Source: Heliocidaris erythrogramma
Taxonomy: Eukaryota; Echinodermata; Echinoidea; Camarodonta; Echinometridae
Reading direction: 5' to 3'
Assembly: GCA_025617745.1 (NCBI GenBank)
Contig: CM046866.1
Span: 16,561,725 to 16,625,724, forward strand
Length of the DNA: 64,000 bases
Each line of letters starts with the position of its first letter. The stretch's first letter is position 1. A program made the position numbers and the translations under genes. Below, piece by piece: positions 20,310-33,650 of this stretch. Under the pieces are notes generated by a model. That model saw nothing but the letters and a program-made list of their open reading frames with translations. It was not told where the DNA came from and did not search any database.

Positions 20310-23300
20310 AGTTCTTTCATCAAGTACTGTATTTGACTTGCTGACAGGCCTCAGGCATCATTCTGTAGTATACCACTATAACATTGGAGGGGGGGGGGGG
20401 GGGGTTGTCATTTCTTTGCCAAAATCTGAGGACAGTAGATAAATAACAGAATGCAGGTTTATTTCTAAACATTTTAATTTTCTCTTACTTTTGGGCTTTT
20501 TGGCAACCATGAAGAAATTGTCGGATGTGTATGTCATTTACCTGCATGTGTAAAAAATGGAGCCCATTTGTTTGGTGTGTAGAAAGAGGTGTTATATATT
20601 TTTTAATGACCATCATATTAAAAACCCAACGTACCCTGCTAATTTTTAATAACTTCCTATTATACATGTATATATCCCTGTTTGTGCATACATGTAGTCT
20701 CATTCTCATACCAGTTACATACACAATACTATCGCAACATCAACTGGTACTGGTAGTGCTATTGTATAAAAGCTGTATTAGGTTTGGTTATAAAATGATT
20801 TTTATTATTCTTCCGACTTTGTGTTTAAATCTGGTAGTTGTGTGAGAAATTTATACCCATTTTATGAAATGAGAGAAATGGAATGATTTTCTTCTAAATA
20901 CATGTATGTTTGAATATTGGTTTGTTCTAGTATTTAAGGTTTCAGTTATTACATGTAGGTGTGCTTACTACTGTAAATATTGTGTTTCTATGAAGACCCC
21001 CCCCCCCCCCCCCCAAAAAAAAAAAAAAAAGAAGAAAAAAAAAGAAAAAAAGAACTTGTTCAAGAATATCTAATTTTACAGATGTGTTGTGTAATTATAT
21101 CAAAGACTCCATAACTCAGCATAAAATGATGATAAATTCATTACGCTTGCAGTGAACCTACTCAGAGGCTCATCATGCAGGTTATAAGCTGGTCTAATAA
21201 GAGATAATTGGACATCATGTCATCAAAATAGTATCAGGATGTGCTGGAAATGCCATTGGAAGCATGTGCAATGTGATTTTAATTTGATTCCCAGGGTTTT
21301 GTTATTGTTTTCTTTAGATCTTTGAAGAAAAAAAATAGTCGTTTTCACTGGCCCCGTGAACAGATTTTCATTGGGGCTTTACGCTCTATCACGTTCAACC
21401 AATGTTGACTCGCAATTTAGGAATTTCTAATTCGATTTTCGAAGAGTGTGTGGGAAAAAATAATTTCATTACCAATGCAAAAGTGCAAACCTTGCATCAG
21501 AGCAACAATATCATATTCAGATTGCGTTCGTCACCGGGTCGTCCATGGGAATTCTGACGAGCAGATAATCTATTCATCACAAACCAGCAAACACTTGCAA
21601 ATTGGAACCAAATTTCAAATGTTGGAGTTTAAATTATCAATATAGAGATATATAGTACATTTACAGTGTAATCAAAGACACATGGAACACTCATATTTTC
21701 ACTGATTTGATTAGAGACTATAAATAGACAAGAACAAGTGACTACATATATGGCTTTTATCTTTTATGTATCAGGAGTTGCTCCTGGAGGATAACATTAA
21801 ATGCAAACAAATATTTCACATAAATCCACTTAGGGGCAAACTATAGTTTGTTAGCTTTTCATGTATGAGAATTCAAAATGGTGTTTAAAATTAAACACTG
21901 TGCCATTGCATATAACACACAGAGTTAAATGTGTACATTATATTCTTGTTCATTAATGAGCCCTGTCTGTTTGATTTTCACAGCAAAAACTTTTACAAAA
22001 TGAAGGACTTTAATCACCCGTCGTGCTGTTAATCGATCATTTTGCAGCAAGAATTTTCACATATATATATCTCTATCGCGTGTGGAATTTGTGAAAGTTT
22101 CATGCATGCTAAACCGTAGAGTTAGTGCCCCTCTGGCTATTAGCAGATGATGTTGTACATGTAGTGCCATTTTGTGCCATTATTCAGGCATGAAGACTAT
22201 CGGGTGCCCAGGACACGTGGGTGTCTAAAATCTAAGTCTGGATACCATTGAAAATTTTAACGTGGGGCTTGTGCATACAGACCATAATACTTTTTACCTG
22301 GACTCCTGATGAAATAGCTACATGTACATGTAAGTGTAAAGCCTGGGATTATCTAATGTACATTTGATAAGAATGAGTAAGGAAATAGCCCCTAATCTAG
22401 TGTTTGCAACCTACCTTAACACACATGTATATGTATACATGTAGTCCGGATTGACATGATTGGCCGTACAAATGTACATAGATGAAAATTTTAATCTATT
22501 AAAAAGTATGTGATCTAACGATATGAAAGAGATTATAAGTTCACATGCATATATATGGACAATATGTAATGTATTAATGACAAGCAGTTACTGTCTTAAT
22601 GGATTCTGGTGCATGTAATTTTGTTAGTTACATGTAGTTGTAGTGAACATCTAGAAATGTTTCCTTTTATGTAAAATCCTGCCTTTCTTTGTAAGAATTT
22701 TTTTTTTCCTTCTTTGTGAAATTCTGCTTTAAAAAAAAGGAAGAATACAAACAAACCAATCAAATATGCCGAGACAATATACAGCTGTTTGGATTGTGGA
22801 CACGTGCAGTATGTGGATTTATTTCAGGATCTGAACTTTCCTTTCATACAGCGAAAATTTCCTGACTGTCTCTAAAGATATCGAAGGTAATTTTGTTAGC
22901 CAACAGGTATATAAAAATATGAGAAAAGATTTATAGCCATGACAGTGTGTCAGGAATCTCGTAAATCTTTTTGTTCCAAGGGTGACTCTGAAAAAGAGGA
23001 TTTAGGACTGTAACCTGATCAAAATGACAGCTTCAGACAGAGTCTGCTTTCTTTAGGACTTTTCTGAGTTGTGTCTGCTTTTTATGAACAGCACAAGTAA
23101 TACAATATATCGCTGTCAAAGTAATTTTGATCAGATTGACGAGGATAAAAGAATGATAGTGAATTGGAATAGAGGAGGATTTCATTATGAAATTTATGCC
23201 TAGTGTTGCGGAAAAAGGGGAATTTCGACAAATCTGATTTATTGCCTCAGGCTATTGTTCATGAGGTGCTTGATCCTAGAACTTGTCAATAAAAATGCTC

Positions 23301-23662
23301 ATTTCCTGAAAGTTGATACAATACGATAAAATATTCATATTCCACGTTTCTAACCCAGTTATTAAACGCTCACTTTCTTCGTTACAAAGAGGAACAGTGC
23401 TGCATAACCAGAGCATGTTTGCGCGCTCTGTCTGTATGCATTACCAGACAACAAGTTTGAGGCACAAAGAAAATGAAAATGAGTTTGACATTCAGAGAAA
23501 GAAAGTCTGGGAAATATAATGCTGTGACATATATCCGAGCAGGAGAACTGAACTGCAGCTGTATTCCTGCATGTACACGTCACATGTCCAACTATAGGAC
23601 TGCCATAATTTCTCTTGGGGGTACAAAATTAGGCACAATTTCTGCAGTATCTTATGAAGAAG

Positions 23663-23692
23663 TGAGTGTGTGTGTGTGTGTGTGAGAGAGGG
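23663..23692. repeat. (GT)n/(GA)n microsatellite
   Basis: A run of GTGTGTGT directly followed by GAGAGAGGG. Confidence 0.85.
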
Positions 23693-24410
23693 TAGATGTC
23701 AAAAAAGAACAAATGAAATTTTTTAAAGAATGGGGCTTATATTGCGTTGGAATTATCAATGTTTTAAAAGAAAAATGAAAATTGACATTTTTAGGTACTT
23801 GTATTTGGTAATTTTCAAATATTGGAATGATATGGGTTTTTTTTTGTCCAATGAAAAGAGGTTAGAATGTTTACAGCTGATCAGTTTTTAGAGTAAATGT
23901 AGGCCTATACAAAGAAAATGGAGTACAGGGTGTACCTGTAATATACAGAGATTATCATATTTTATGCTTTGTTAATATACATGTACATGTACACTCCTAT
24001 AGACAGGACTGTACACATTATAAATGTCAAAGGCATATGTACACTTGCTACTTGCAGTCCAAATGCACAAATTAATGTACCTCACATCGGGAGTAAGCAA
24101 TGTTGACATGATACATGTATGCATGTACATGTACACAACACTATAAGGGGCATACTTTGCTTCCGTGAGTGGGAGATATGAGATAAACGAGATGTGTGTC
24201 CACCGCATCTCGGATGAAGCTGCATCCCAAGTAAGCACATGTCATGCATTCGTACATGTCGCTTGGGCGAAGGTTGCAAGACGATGCGTGCATAACGATG
24301 CGTGCATAACGATACATACGTGAGCACTGTGTGATACATGTAAAGCATGCGTATCTGTGCTTTGCTTCATGGGACGTGATTGGATCTGCCTGTAGTTCTC
24401 CATGGATGCT

Positions 24411-24900
24411 TGTTTTCTCTTTCTCTCTCTCTCTCTCATGTGCCCTTTCACCATCCTTTTTTTTTTCCTGTTTCTTTGATCGTGCCCTTTCCCCTTCCTC
24501 TGACCATCTCTAGTAGGTCCATGCTCTGACTATAAGCCCTTATTTCTATCTTTTCCCTCCATCTCACATTCTTTCCCATCTCTTTCATATTTTCGTCTTT
24601 TTTTCTCTCCTTTAATATTATCTTCCACTATCTTCAGTTTTGCTTATATGTCTTCTTTCCATTGTCTCTCTTTGCCCTTTCTTTCTTTCTCTCGCTCTCT
24701 TGCTCTCTCTCTTTCTCTTTCTCTCATTCGCTCCCCCTCTCTGTCTCTTACCTTTTCTCATATTTTTTCTTTCTCCCTCTTCCCTCAGTATTTCTATCTC
24801 CTCACTTCTTTACCCATGCCATCATAACCTTCTTTCTTCCACCTCTTGCCTTTCTCTCCCCCTCTCCTCATCCTCTTTCAGTCTCTCTCACCAATCCATT
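24411..24900. repeat. Pyrimidine-rich (CT/CTTT) tract, about 0.5 kb
   Basis: Nearly continuous C and T, with CTCTCTCT, CTTTCTTTCT and TTTTTTTTTCC runs. Open frames of Ser, Leu, Phe and Pro across it are composition artefacts. No transcript features are visible. Confidence 0.85.
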
Positions 24901-26335
24901 GGCCTATACTGTGGTTGCTGTGCTAGCCATCTGCTAATTCATCATGCGTTGATTACGTGACGTCAAGTGCACTGCTAGCCTCCTTCGCTTGCGCTCTCTT
25001 TGCCACTACTACCGCTCGGAAGGCGTGCTATTTATACCCTGACCCTGCTTAGGTCGTGCCTGATATCGATGAAGAGCCTCGGGTTCGGAGGGGGTGGGGG
25101 AAGGTGATCGTCAGCTGTTTTAATGAGTAGCCAAGCAGCGCTCGTGAAAAACAGTGGGATGCTGCCGTAGTCAGGAATAATTCTATTTTCACCGGCATGT
25201 ATCATGCATGCTTGATTTCCCTTCTGACAACAGTTTTCTATGAACTGAGGGGGCTAAAATCCATGTTTAGCAATTTGTAACGACTCTAAGGAGGACATGA
25301 AAGAAAAGGTTGTAAATTATATGTATGTGCACATCCTTGTAATTGGCTACAAGATATGAACTTCTAATAATGCAGGATTACTGTGGCTTTCAATTATGAA
25401 ATTGCATGACCTAAAATATATAAAAACAGAAGCAATTTTCTCAGTTAATTAATGAACTGTTACATTTCAGGGAATAATTTACCTACTGAAATTTGAAAAG
25501 CAATTTCAGTCAGTGGAGAAATATTTTATTTAAAATTCTCCACAGTTCAATGTACAAGTAGCAAAATGCTACATATCTGTAAATTTGTGTAGCAATCATA
25601 CCCAAAATGCATAGCAAATTGCTATGCTATACCAGGTAAATTATTCCCTGAATTTCATCACACAAAGTGAATGAACGACACAAATGTCTGTAGAATATTT
25701 CGTTCTTCTTTGTTCAAACCAACAGACAGTTGTAAAATAAAAAGTCTTTGGAAAATGCAGATTTGAAGCATTTTACACTTCCTCTAAATATGATACAGAA
25801 AGGTGACCCAGGCTTGGGTAATATTTTGGTTTGAGATTTATTCACATTAATACTTTGAGATTAGGGGGCTTTTATAGCTGATGTTGTCTCACAAGCAGAG
25901 CACACATAATGGAATTAGTACAAAACGGTAATTCAAACTTGTTATAAGCTTAATGGGATAATCTGTGCCACATCCTGGATAGTATATACATGTAAATAAA
26001 AAACGATCACATCATTGGGGTTTTAAACCACATACTGTGGACATGTACATGTATACACTGTGCATACATGTACATGTGTGAAGCAGTTGCCCTAGTTATC
26101 AAACTTGCTAGAAAGTGTCAAAATTTGACAGCTGATGTCTTAAATTACACGATACACCCATTATGCAATGAATGACACACAAAACACGTAGGTCGGCTGC
26201 ATGTTCATGCATGTTGTAGCCTAACGTGTACATGTACAATGAACATTTCAGTCCTTCATGTACGTATAAAGAAGTTGTTTGCAAAGTACTAGAAAGTCTC
26301 TCCAAAAATGTAGATTGCAGTTTACAGTCCTTGTT

Positions 26336-27245
26336 TTAAAGGAGAATTAACCTCAAAAATACAGACGATAGTGTTCAAAGGTGTTATTTATTCCTTCTTG
26401 TTAGACTATATGGCTTCGCGTCAAAATATACGAGATCGATACGAATCAAGATTTTCTGAGCAAAATTTATCATCTGCTCGCAATATGTATCGTCTGCTAG
26501 CAGTACATGGGGGCTGCCATTTTTTTTATGTGTACATTAAGATTTTCTTAATCCAAATGCCCAATTGCCTTTTTCAAAATTAAAAACCCGTTTGAGATTA
26601 AAAATATAGAATAGATATGTCAATTTATTTTTAAACTGAAGATTTCCTTATATATTTCTGTTGAAAATCGATATTCGCTTAATAGAAATCTATTTTCTCG
26701 ATACTGTGACGTATGGGACGGAGCAAATTAATTCAAATTTATGGATGCTTCTTCCCTGAGCATCTATAGCGGCAAACTATGCATTCACCTGCTTTCGGAT
26801 AATGGACTTGAAAAGTCAGAATGCATGCTGCATATATTATGTTCTGCTCTGTTTGGCAAATCCAAGAAAATAGATTTTTGTTAGGCAAAACCAGACATTT
26901 TAAAAATATCATTATAAAGATTTAATTTTTATAATACATGTAAACACCCAATTTATATTTTTCATCACATATGGGATTTTAGGTAATGAAGAAAAGCAAT
27001 TTAGGTCTTGGATTCAAAATATCTTCTTGACTGGAACATTTCTCAATGGTTCATGTACAACTCCAAATCAGCAAGAAAATGGCAGCCCCCATGGAAATGA
27101 GTAGGAGACGATACCGGGTGTTGGAATATCTTTATTTATACCCTTTTCTGATATCTTATTAGAAAATGATTTAGGCCAATAAGTAGGAATATATTACACC
27201 TTCCAAAATAAGTTAATTTGTAATTAGGGGTTGATTCTCCTTTAA
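26336..27245. mobile_element. Foldback/MITE-like element, about 910 bp
   Basis: It starts TTAAAGGAGAATTAACCTC and ends GGTTGATTCTCCTTTAA. A second matching pair lies inside, CATGGGGGCTGCCATTTTTT near 26507 and AAAATGGCAGCCCCCATGG near 27076. The arms are imperfect. The TTAAAGG-type end resembles family F1, but the interior does not match. No transposase frame is present. Confidence 0.65.
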
Positions 27246-27430
27246 TGTCAGGTTAAAAAATTATTCCTGCACATGTACTCTACATGTACTTGTATTGACT
27301 ACAAAGAACACAAGAATTGTGGCAATTATTATGTGACATTTGTACTCTAAAAGAAATTCATCTTTGTTAAATATACAACTGCTTAACACATATCTGATGA
27401 TCAGTGGCATAGATAAGAACACACTTTTCT

Positions 27431-27482
27431 ATTGTTAGTGGGGGGATGGTGGAGACCACCCCCCCCCCCCCCCACTAACAAT
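27431..27482. repeat. G/C-run hairpin
   Basis: ATTGTTAGTGGGGGG (27431-27445) is the exact reverse complement of CCCCCCACTAACAAT (27468-27482). The right arm carries a 17-nt C run. The loop is short (GGTGGAGACC). Confidence 0.7.
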
Positions 27483-28992
27483 GGATAATTATGCGTGTCT
27501 ACTACGTCTGTGCTGTTGATACATTTTACTGTTTGCTCATCTTTTCTGTCAATTTGATCTGTTTGGATTCCAGTGTCATGCTCCATTACGAAAATCTGTG
27601 GTTATCCGCATATATCTCAAAATAGCTGAACTGTCAGCTCATAGAAAGGATATTGATGGTATTGACTTTTGTGTAATGTCCTCTCAGAAGGAAAAATCCA
27701 TATTACCTTGTATGTTGATTGTTGAATGGACATTGATCGGGAGTATTGTTGTGGTATATGGCCAGGGAAGTCATGATCTATTCCCTGATGCTAATTTGCC
27801 TACCAATATAGGCTAACAGATGTCGTCAATGGCAAAACCATAACATCAAGTGCTAGTTAGCGTGACTGGACTTTTGCGAGAGAATGCCCATCTTCCCATA
27901 ATGAATGGCTTTTGGGCGTTTGTAGGTCAGCTCTTTGTTTCATCTAAAGTACTAAGGGAGAGAAATGCAACTTCATTTAACATTTATATACGCCGTTTAT
28001 CTGTATGCATTCTTAAACAAAGGATCATTATTTTCAAAAGATTTGATTTGAAAGTTAAAGTATCTGCATGAACGATGAGGAAGTAATTCTATAAAAAATA
28101 TGTCAATAAAATAAATCCTAGGCTATAAATAAGTTGAAGGTCCTTGAAAATTCGCTCTTTAGCCAGAAATTCATTCGAAGATTTATTATAGCCAAGCAAA
28201 TGTATGCATGTAGTGTTGTTATTTACCCCTTTCACAAACCCATGCTTGTTCTACATGCATTTTTTGCACACAAATTTGTGTCCCTAATCCTAGAATATTT
28301 GGTAATTAATGGGACACCAAGTTACCAAATATCTCAGAATTACCCTCTTGAGTTTTCTTTGGGAATTATTCATGTATTTGATTTTCATTTCTCCAGAGTT
28401 TGTTGTGTGCTTTGCGAGCTCTTTTTACCTTTCCAGAGCCTTTCCTTTGTCTGCCACCATCTAGTTATTTGTTATTGTTTACCTTGATCTCCATGCACAT
28501 GTGTACATGTAGGCCTACGTACTGCATTGTGTCAAACCTCATTAGTCCATCATATATAGCCTCAATAGAAAAAAAGATTTCATTAACCTTTCCCTTGGAC
28601 TGTATGACTTTGGCATTTTACAATTAACGTACACCAAATTGCTGGCATTAAAGCACAAGGTTAAACATGTACATGTTTGTCTGTGGACGTGTATGATGAC
28701 TAGGCCAATAAATAGGCAATTAACAGCTACCAAAGCAGGCATACGTGTAATGCAAGCTTCAAATAAAATTGACTGTTGTCTCTTGTGTTAGTATTGATTG
28801 GCCACCATGGTCATTCTAATAACATATGGTGTAATTAATTTTTCTATTATTATCTGAAAGTGTGATTAAATTTCCAAAGGATAATTCTCAATAGGCTCAT
28901 GACTGTATGTACTGTACCAGCAGAAACTATTTTCACCAGACTGACCTGTGAATATTGACATTAAAAATTTGTATTATATTATTACATTGTAT

Positions 28993-29070
28993 CTTCTGTT
29001 GAGTGCGAGATGGGCATTGAATCTGAGCAAAAGTATGGCCGGCCTGTGAGTTAATGACCTTCTGGCTCTC
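28993..29070. repeat. GAGCCAGAAGGGCATTAA hairpin, diverged copy
   Basis: TTCTGTTGAGTGCGAGATGG, GCATTGAATCTGAGC, and right arm TGTGAGTTAATGACCTTCTG followed by GCTCTC. A half copy is at 22119-22150. Confidence 0.5.
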
Positions 29071-31988
29071 ACTAGACTTTCTTGTTAGATTGAATGGAAT
29101 GAAGATGAAACTTGTATGCACGGCCTTATAACTTTAAACGTTAGCCTGCGTGTATGCACTGCATGAAGATGAGGAGCAAAAGGTTGTTGCCAGGAGATAG
29201 CAAAGACTAATGTAGATCACATGTACAAATAAGACATTATTCTAAAGCAAATGCGATTGCAATCAAAGCATGCCGTACCTTACTTTTATAGAGGTCTATA
29301 TAAATAGAGGAAAACGTGTGTCAGTACATGTGGGTGTAAACTGAACCTTTCCTTAACATTGCGTGCAAGTGTCCTATTTGTTATGTACCTGCACAAATGG
29401 ACACGTATTGTGTTGTCAAATAGCATTCAAAAGAGGCAATTAAACCATGGGACTCTCTAGTAGTACATGTAGGTCCATGGTTAAGCACAGTACTGCTCTA
29501 GCCACTTTTCTGTTCCTTCCTGGATATTTATTCTGATATATAATTTTACCTAAAATCCACATTTAAAAAAATAATTTATTAACCGTTGCTGGTACTACAT
29601 CGTCTACATAGACATGTATTACATTTACTATTTTTAACTTCAGGTACATTACATGTACATGCATATTTAGCAAATTGACATATGTGTTAAACTGTAACAA
29701 TCACCATAAATATAATTTGCTCTGTATGTTAGAGGTTCTATGTCAATATACTATATTCAAAATATGAGCTCCAAATGTTGACTTTATAAAGAGATATTGC
29801 AAGTTGAAGTACATGTACACTCCCAATAAACAATACAGCGGCTTGTGAAGAGACTAGTCCACACACCCATACACGCTCGCATAGAATAAGGGCCCGCGCT
29901 GAACCCAACTCAGAGTTTTTAGTTCCGCGCATGTTTTTTTTTAATGTTTTCCTTCATTATCTCAATACTCCTTAACCATTAACCCATATGTATGGCCAGG
30001 TAAAGTGTTTTGAGGTTAATTTTTATATATATTCTAGCTGTACACAAGTTATTTTTTTAGGTGATTGGTTGGTACATGTACACTTTAATTTTGATAGTTG
30101 TTCTGGTTATCACACTCGCACCTAAAAGGCTTGCAAAATTTATGATAAAAGCAGGCTCCTGAAGTGGGGAATATTATTGATATTCTGCATCGCTGTTCTT
30201 CCACAATTCAATTCCCTCTATGGGTAATGGCATCAGCTCTGTCTGTGAGCTAAAACATGTAACTGATCGATATGAAGTTTTCTAATATTTGGTTGTATGG
30301 TATGGTACTTGTATGGCATTGGTGTATGGAAATATGGTACGATTGTTCAAGTGGACTTCAGCCCACTCACTCATATGTGTTTAAGCTTGCATATACATCA
30401 AAGGGAAGCTCCTTGGTTCATTATACAATTTATATTCGTATCCTCAGAATTTATAAAATATTTTTTTATGAGGGCAGTGATGCAAAATCAGTCCTATTTT
30501 GTTATGTGCAGCAAGATGCGTGTACCGAAACCAAGAAAGACAATCTACAGAATAAAATATTGAAAGTCGTTTACAAGTAAAAATGAGTTTTCTGTAATGT
30601 ACATTTATAGATAATATACATTTTGTAATGGCACCAAAAAGTCAAATTCTATTACTTAGGTATGATTAATACAAGTAGTTAAAACTGCTTGTTCAAGCCT
30701 GTGAAGATAGTTAAATGTATAGATGTATTCACATATTTTTCATTCTTGACATTATGTTCAAAAGAACCTCAATGATCTCAAAAGTGCATATACAGCTACA
30801 TGTACATGTAGTACTCACGTTGGTTTTTTAGATAGATCAGATTGGAAATTTCACCCATATGGCATAGCATGCATTATACATACGTAAATCTGTCCTTCAC
30901 ATAATTTGTGTATACTATTGCATTAGCCTCCCTGCAATTTATATTAATAACTTCAGTATGTTTCCTCCCACTAGATTAAATGAGTTCACTTGGTACATGT
31001 AGGTGTGAGACTTCAATCCCTGCATCATTAGCATGGCAAACTGTTAACACTCCCGTACTAGCATGTGTAGAATGTAGGTATGGATCCCATTCAGTTGTGT
31101 ACAACCCCTTTTCCCTGTTACTCCCGGTGTAAAATCTAAAGCATTCTGCAATAGAATGTTGTAGATCCTTTATTTAAATACATTCTCTATGAAATTACTT
31201 CTCCTTAGTGAGCTTCCTACAGGTATATAGTAAATTAATTGCAATACAAATTCCAGAAATGTTCTACTTGTAGTGTAGCAAATATTTATTCCTACCCATG
31301 CTCTAATAGTTCATAAACCATACTTCACAGACTGAAATATCTAATCAAACTTGAAATTCTAAATCAACGACTGATGATGCCCAGAGGGGTAGGACCATAG
31401 CGAGATGACACTTGAGCCGTGGGGGTCGGCTCTTTAAATGCATGCCTATATTTAGGTTAGCAGGGCTGAGAGATACTGAATATTGAATCATTCCTGGTGA
31501 AGATCAGTTGAAGATCAAGCGCGGAGGAAATGAGAGCTTGAGAGAAGCAATCCAATCTTCCTCTAAAAGCGCTCATCTCTAGATCTTCTCACTCTCTCTC
31601 CCATTAGTCTGCTTACAGATGTGATACGTTTCCTGCGTGACATGCGGATATCACCGGCAGTCTTTTAATACTCCTTGCACACACTCTCAGATTTTTGTCT
31701 TGGATTTTTTTTTTTTTTTTTTTGGGGGGGGGAGGGTGCACAACTAGCCACCCCCCCCCCCCTGTTTTGAAAAACAACTGGGATACCCTAAATATACAAC
31801 CCCAAAAATATGAGCCCACCCCCCTGTCAAATTTGGCCCAAATAGCTCTGAAAATTAGTGTTAAACTTTTATTTTGCTTGTCAGACTTTCTTTGGAATTA
31901 TGCCCCCTCCCATTACAAAATCCTGATCCTCTGTTTACACAAATATAGTGCTCACCACTCAGTCCTACATGCACCTCATTCAGATGGA

Positions 31989-32629
31989 GTATACACTCAA
32001 CCCAAAAAGAAGTTCCCCCCCGTAGCATTTTTGGATATATCTCAAAAAGTATTTTACTGATTTTCATAATTCAAACGGGAATGGATAGGAAATTTTATTA
32101 CTCATGACATTAATGGCATATCATTGCCACCAGATATCATTATTGGTGTGAAAAAATGCATTTTATGTCAAAATGCATGGGAAAAAAGTTGCACTTTAGT
32201 GATTTGCATTGACTTTTACACAATCAAACAATCACTCATGATTCTGAACTTTTAAGCATGGTTTATGGCATATTTCTCTATCTCTTTCTTTTCATGAGCA
32301 TACAGTTTAATAGGGAAGCATATTGTACCTGAAGAAATTCCTGAGAATTACATAACAATTTAAAAAGGTCATTTGCTAACTTGCATAGGAAATGTACACA
32401 ATATGCTTCATATAACCTTAAGTGCAACTTTTTTTCCCATGCATTTTGACATAAAATGCATTTTTTCACACCAATAATGATATCTGGTGGCAATGATATG
32501 CCATTCATGTTATGAGTAATAAAATTCCCTATCCATTCCCGTTTGAATTATGAAAATCTGTAAAATACTTTTTGAGATATATCCAAAAATGCTAGGGGGG
32601 AACTTACTTTTTTGGTTGAGTGTATATGT
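31989..32629. mobile_element. Near-perfect 640-bp hairpin element with TA-type ends
   Basis: The ends read TATACACTCAACC and GGTTGAGTGTATA. Arms of more than 200 bp pair closely, e.g. TGGATATATCTCAAAAAGTA with TACTTTTTGAGATATATCCA, and TTGCCACCAGATATCATTAT with ATAATGATATCTGGTGGCAA. The loop lies at about 32205-32410. Flanking TA dinucleotides suggest a TA target site, as in Tc1/mariner-type MITEs; this is inference. The high arm identity suggests recent origin or recent arm homogenisation. Confidence 0.78.
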
Positions 32630-33415
32630 TTAGAGATTTGTATTTGAAAATGTATTTTCAAGCCCAATTCTATGATAGAAATCCATGATCTTGAACATCC
32701 TGGCTTCTTTAAAGCCCACTAGCTTTTGTTTGTTAGAATCCTTCCTCCTTCACTCATCAAGGGAAGGTTATCTCTCATCTTGCATGCATGGGAATCTGAG
32801 AGTCTTGGGAGATCATCTATGTCAGGAATGATTACTGTCAACGTGCATCCCGGGAGCATATACACATAGCTATATTTATTATAGCAATGAGATGGTATCC
32901 TTGTCTAATAGGACATGTGTTATATGACAAACATCTAAAGCCACGTTCCCATATGTCGCAGGAGACCGCTGGAAACCGCTGGGGCAAAATAAGCGTATTG
33001 CGCTTCAAATTTCTGTATCTTGTAACATGCAGATAAGAGTATACGAAGGGCCTTTTTTATGTGCAGCTACTAATACTTTTAAAAAAACTGAGCTTGCCAT
33101 TCATTTTCATGTAAAAAAAAAAGGGGTTTACCGTCATACAGTATGTGATTGAGCTGGAAGTACATGTAGTGCTGCTTATCTTGGTTGATTCAGTACCAGG
33201 TAACTTTCCATTAACCTGTTGGGTTTGCCTTGATTCTCATGTGTCATGTCGCACATATTTTAAATATACATGTACGTTAACCCAAGATATCTCAAACTTA
33301 GTATTTAATGGGTTGAAGTACATTTGTAAGTATTGCAGTCTGTAGAAGTATTTTGTGATATTTTGACATGTTTTCTTAGATTTAGCATAGAATACGTAGG
33401 AAATAACATCTCTGA

Positions 33416-33650
33416 AATGAGAAAATATGATCAATTTAAAAACTACTCTACGTGGTGATTTCGTGAACTGTGTCCTGTACGTCATATTTTTTCCACATAC
33501 ATGTATTTCATCCAAAAGTAGAGAAAATGAGGAAATATGATCAATTTCTCGTATTGTCAAAAAGTACTCCAATTGGTGATTTTGTGTACTGTGTCCCGTA
33601 CGTCATATTTTTTCCACGTATTTCATCCAAATATGGAGAATATTTTGAAA
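33416..33650. repeat. Tandem pair of about 110-120 bp units
   Basis: Units start at about 33416 and 33526 (AATGAG-AAATATGATCAATTT) and share GGTGATTT-GTG-ACTGTGTCC, GTACGTCATATTTTTTCCAC and TTTCATCCAAA. The first unit has six extra bases (33497-33502) that create ACATGTA. Further, more diverged copies are at about 33725-33790 (minus), 35685-35745 (plus) and 35770-35895 (minus). Confidence 0.7.

Noticed and set aside
24640-24960. Ser/Leu/Phe-rich open frame of about 106 codons
   Set aside because: It is the translation of a continuous CT-rich tract. The alternate frame is equally open and equally low in complexity. The same applies to 46930-47259 (minus) and 63195-63497 (minus).
27431-27482. 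Rho-independent terminator-like hairpin
   Set aside because: This is animal intron DNA. The hairpin is a G/C-run inverted repeat and no bacterial-type gene is present.
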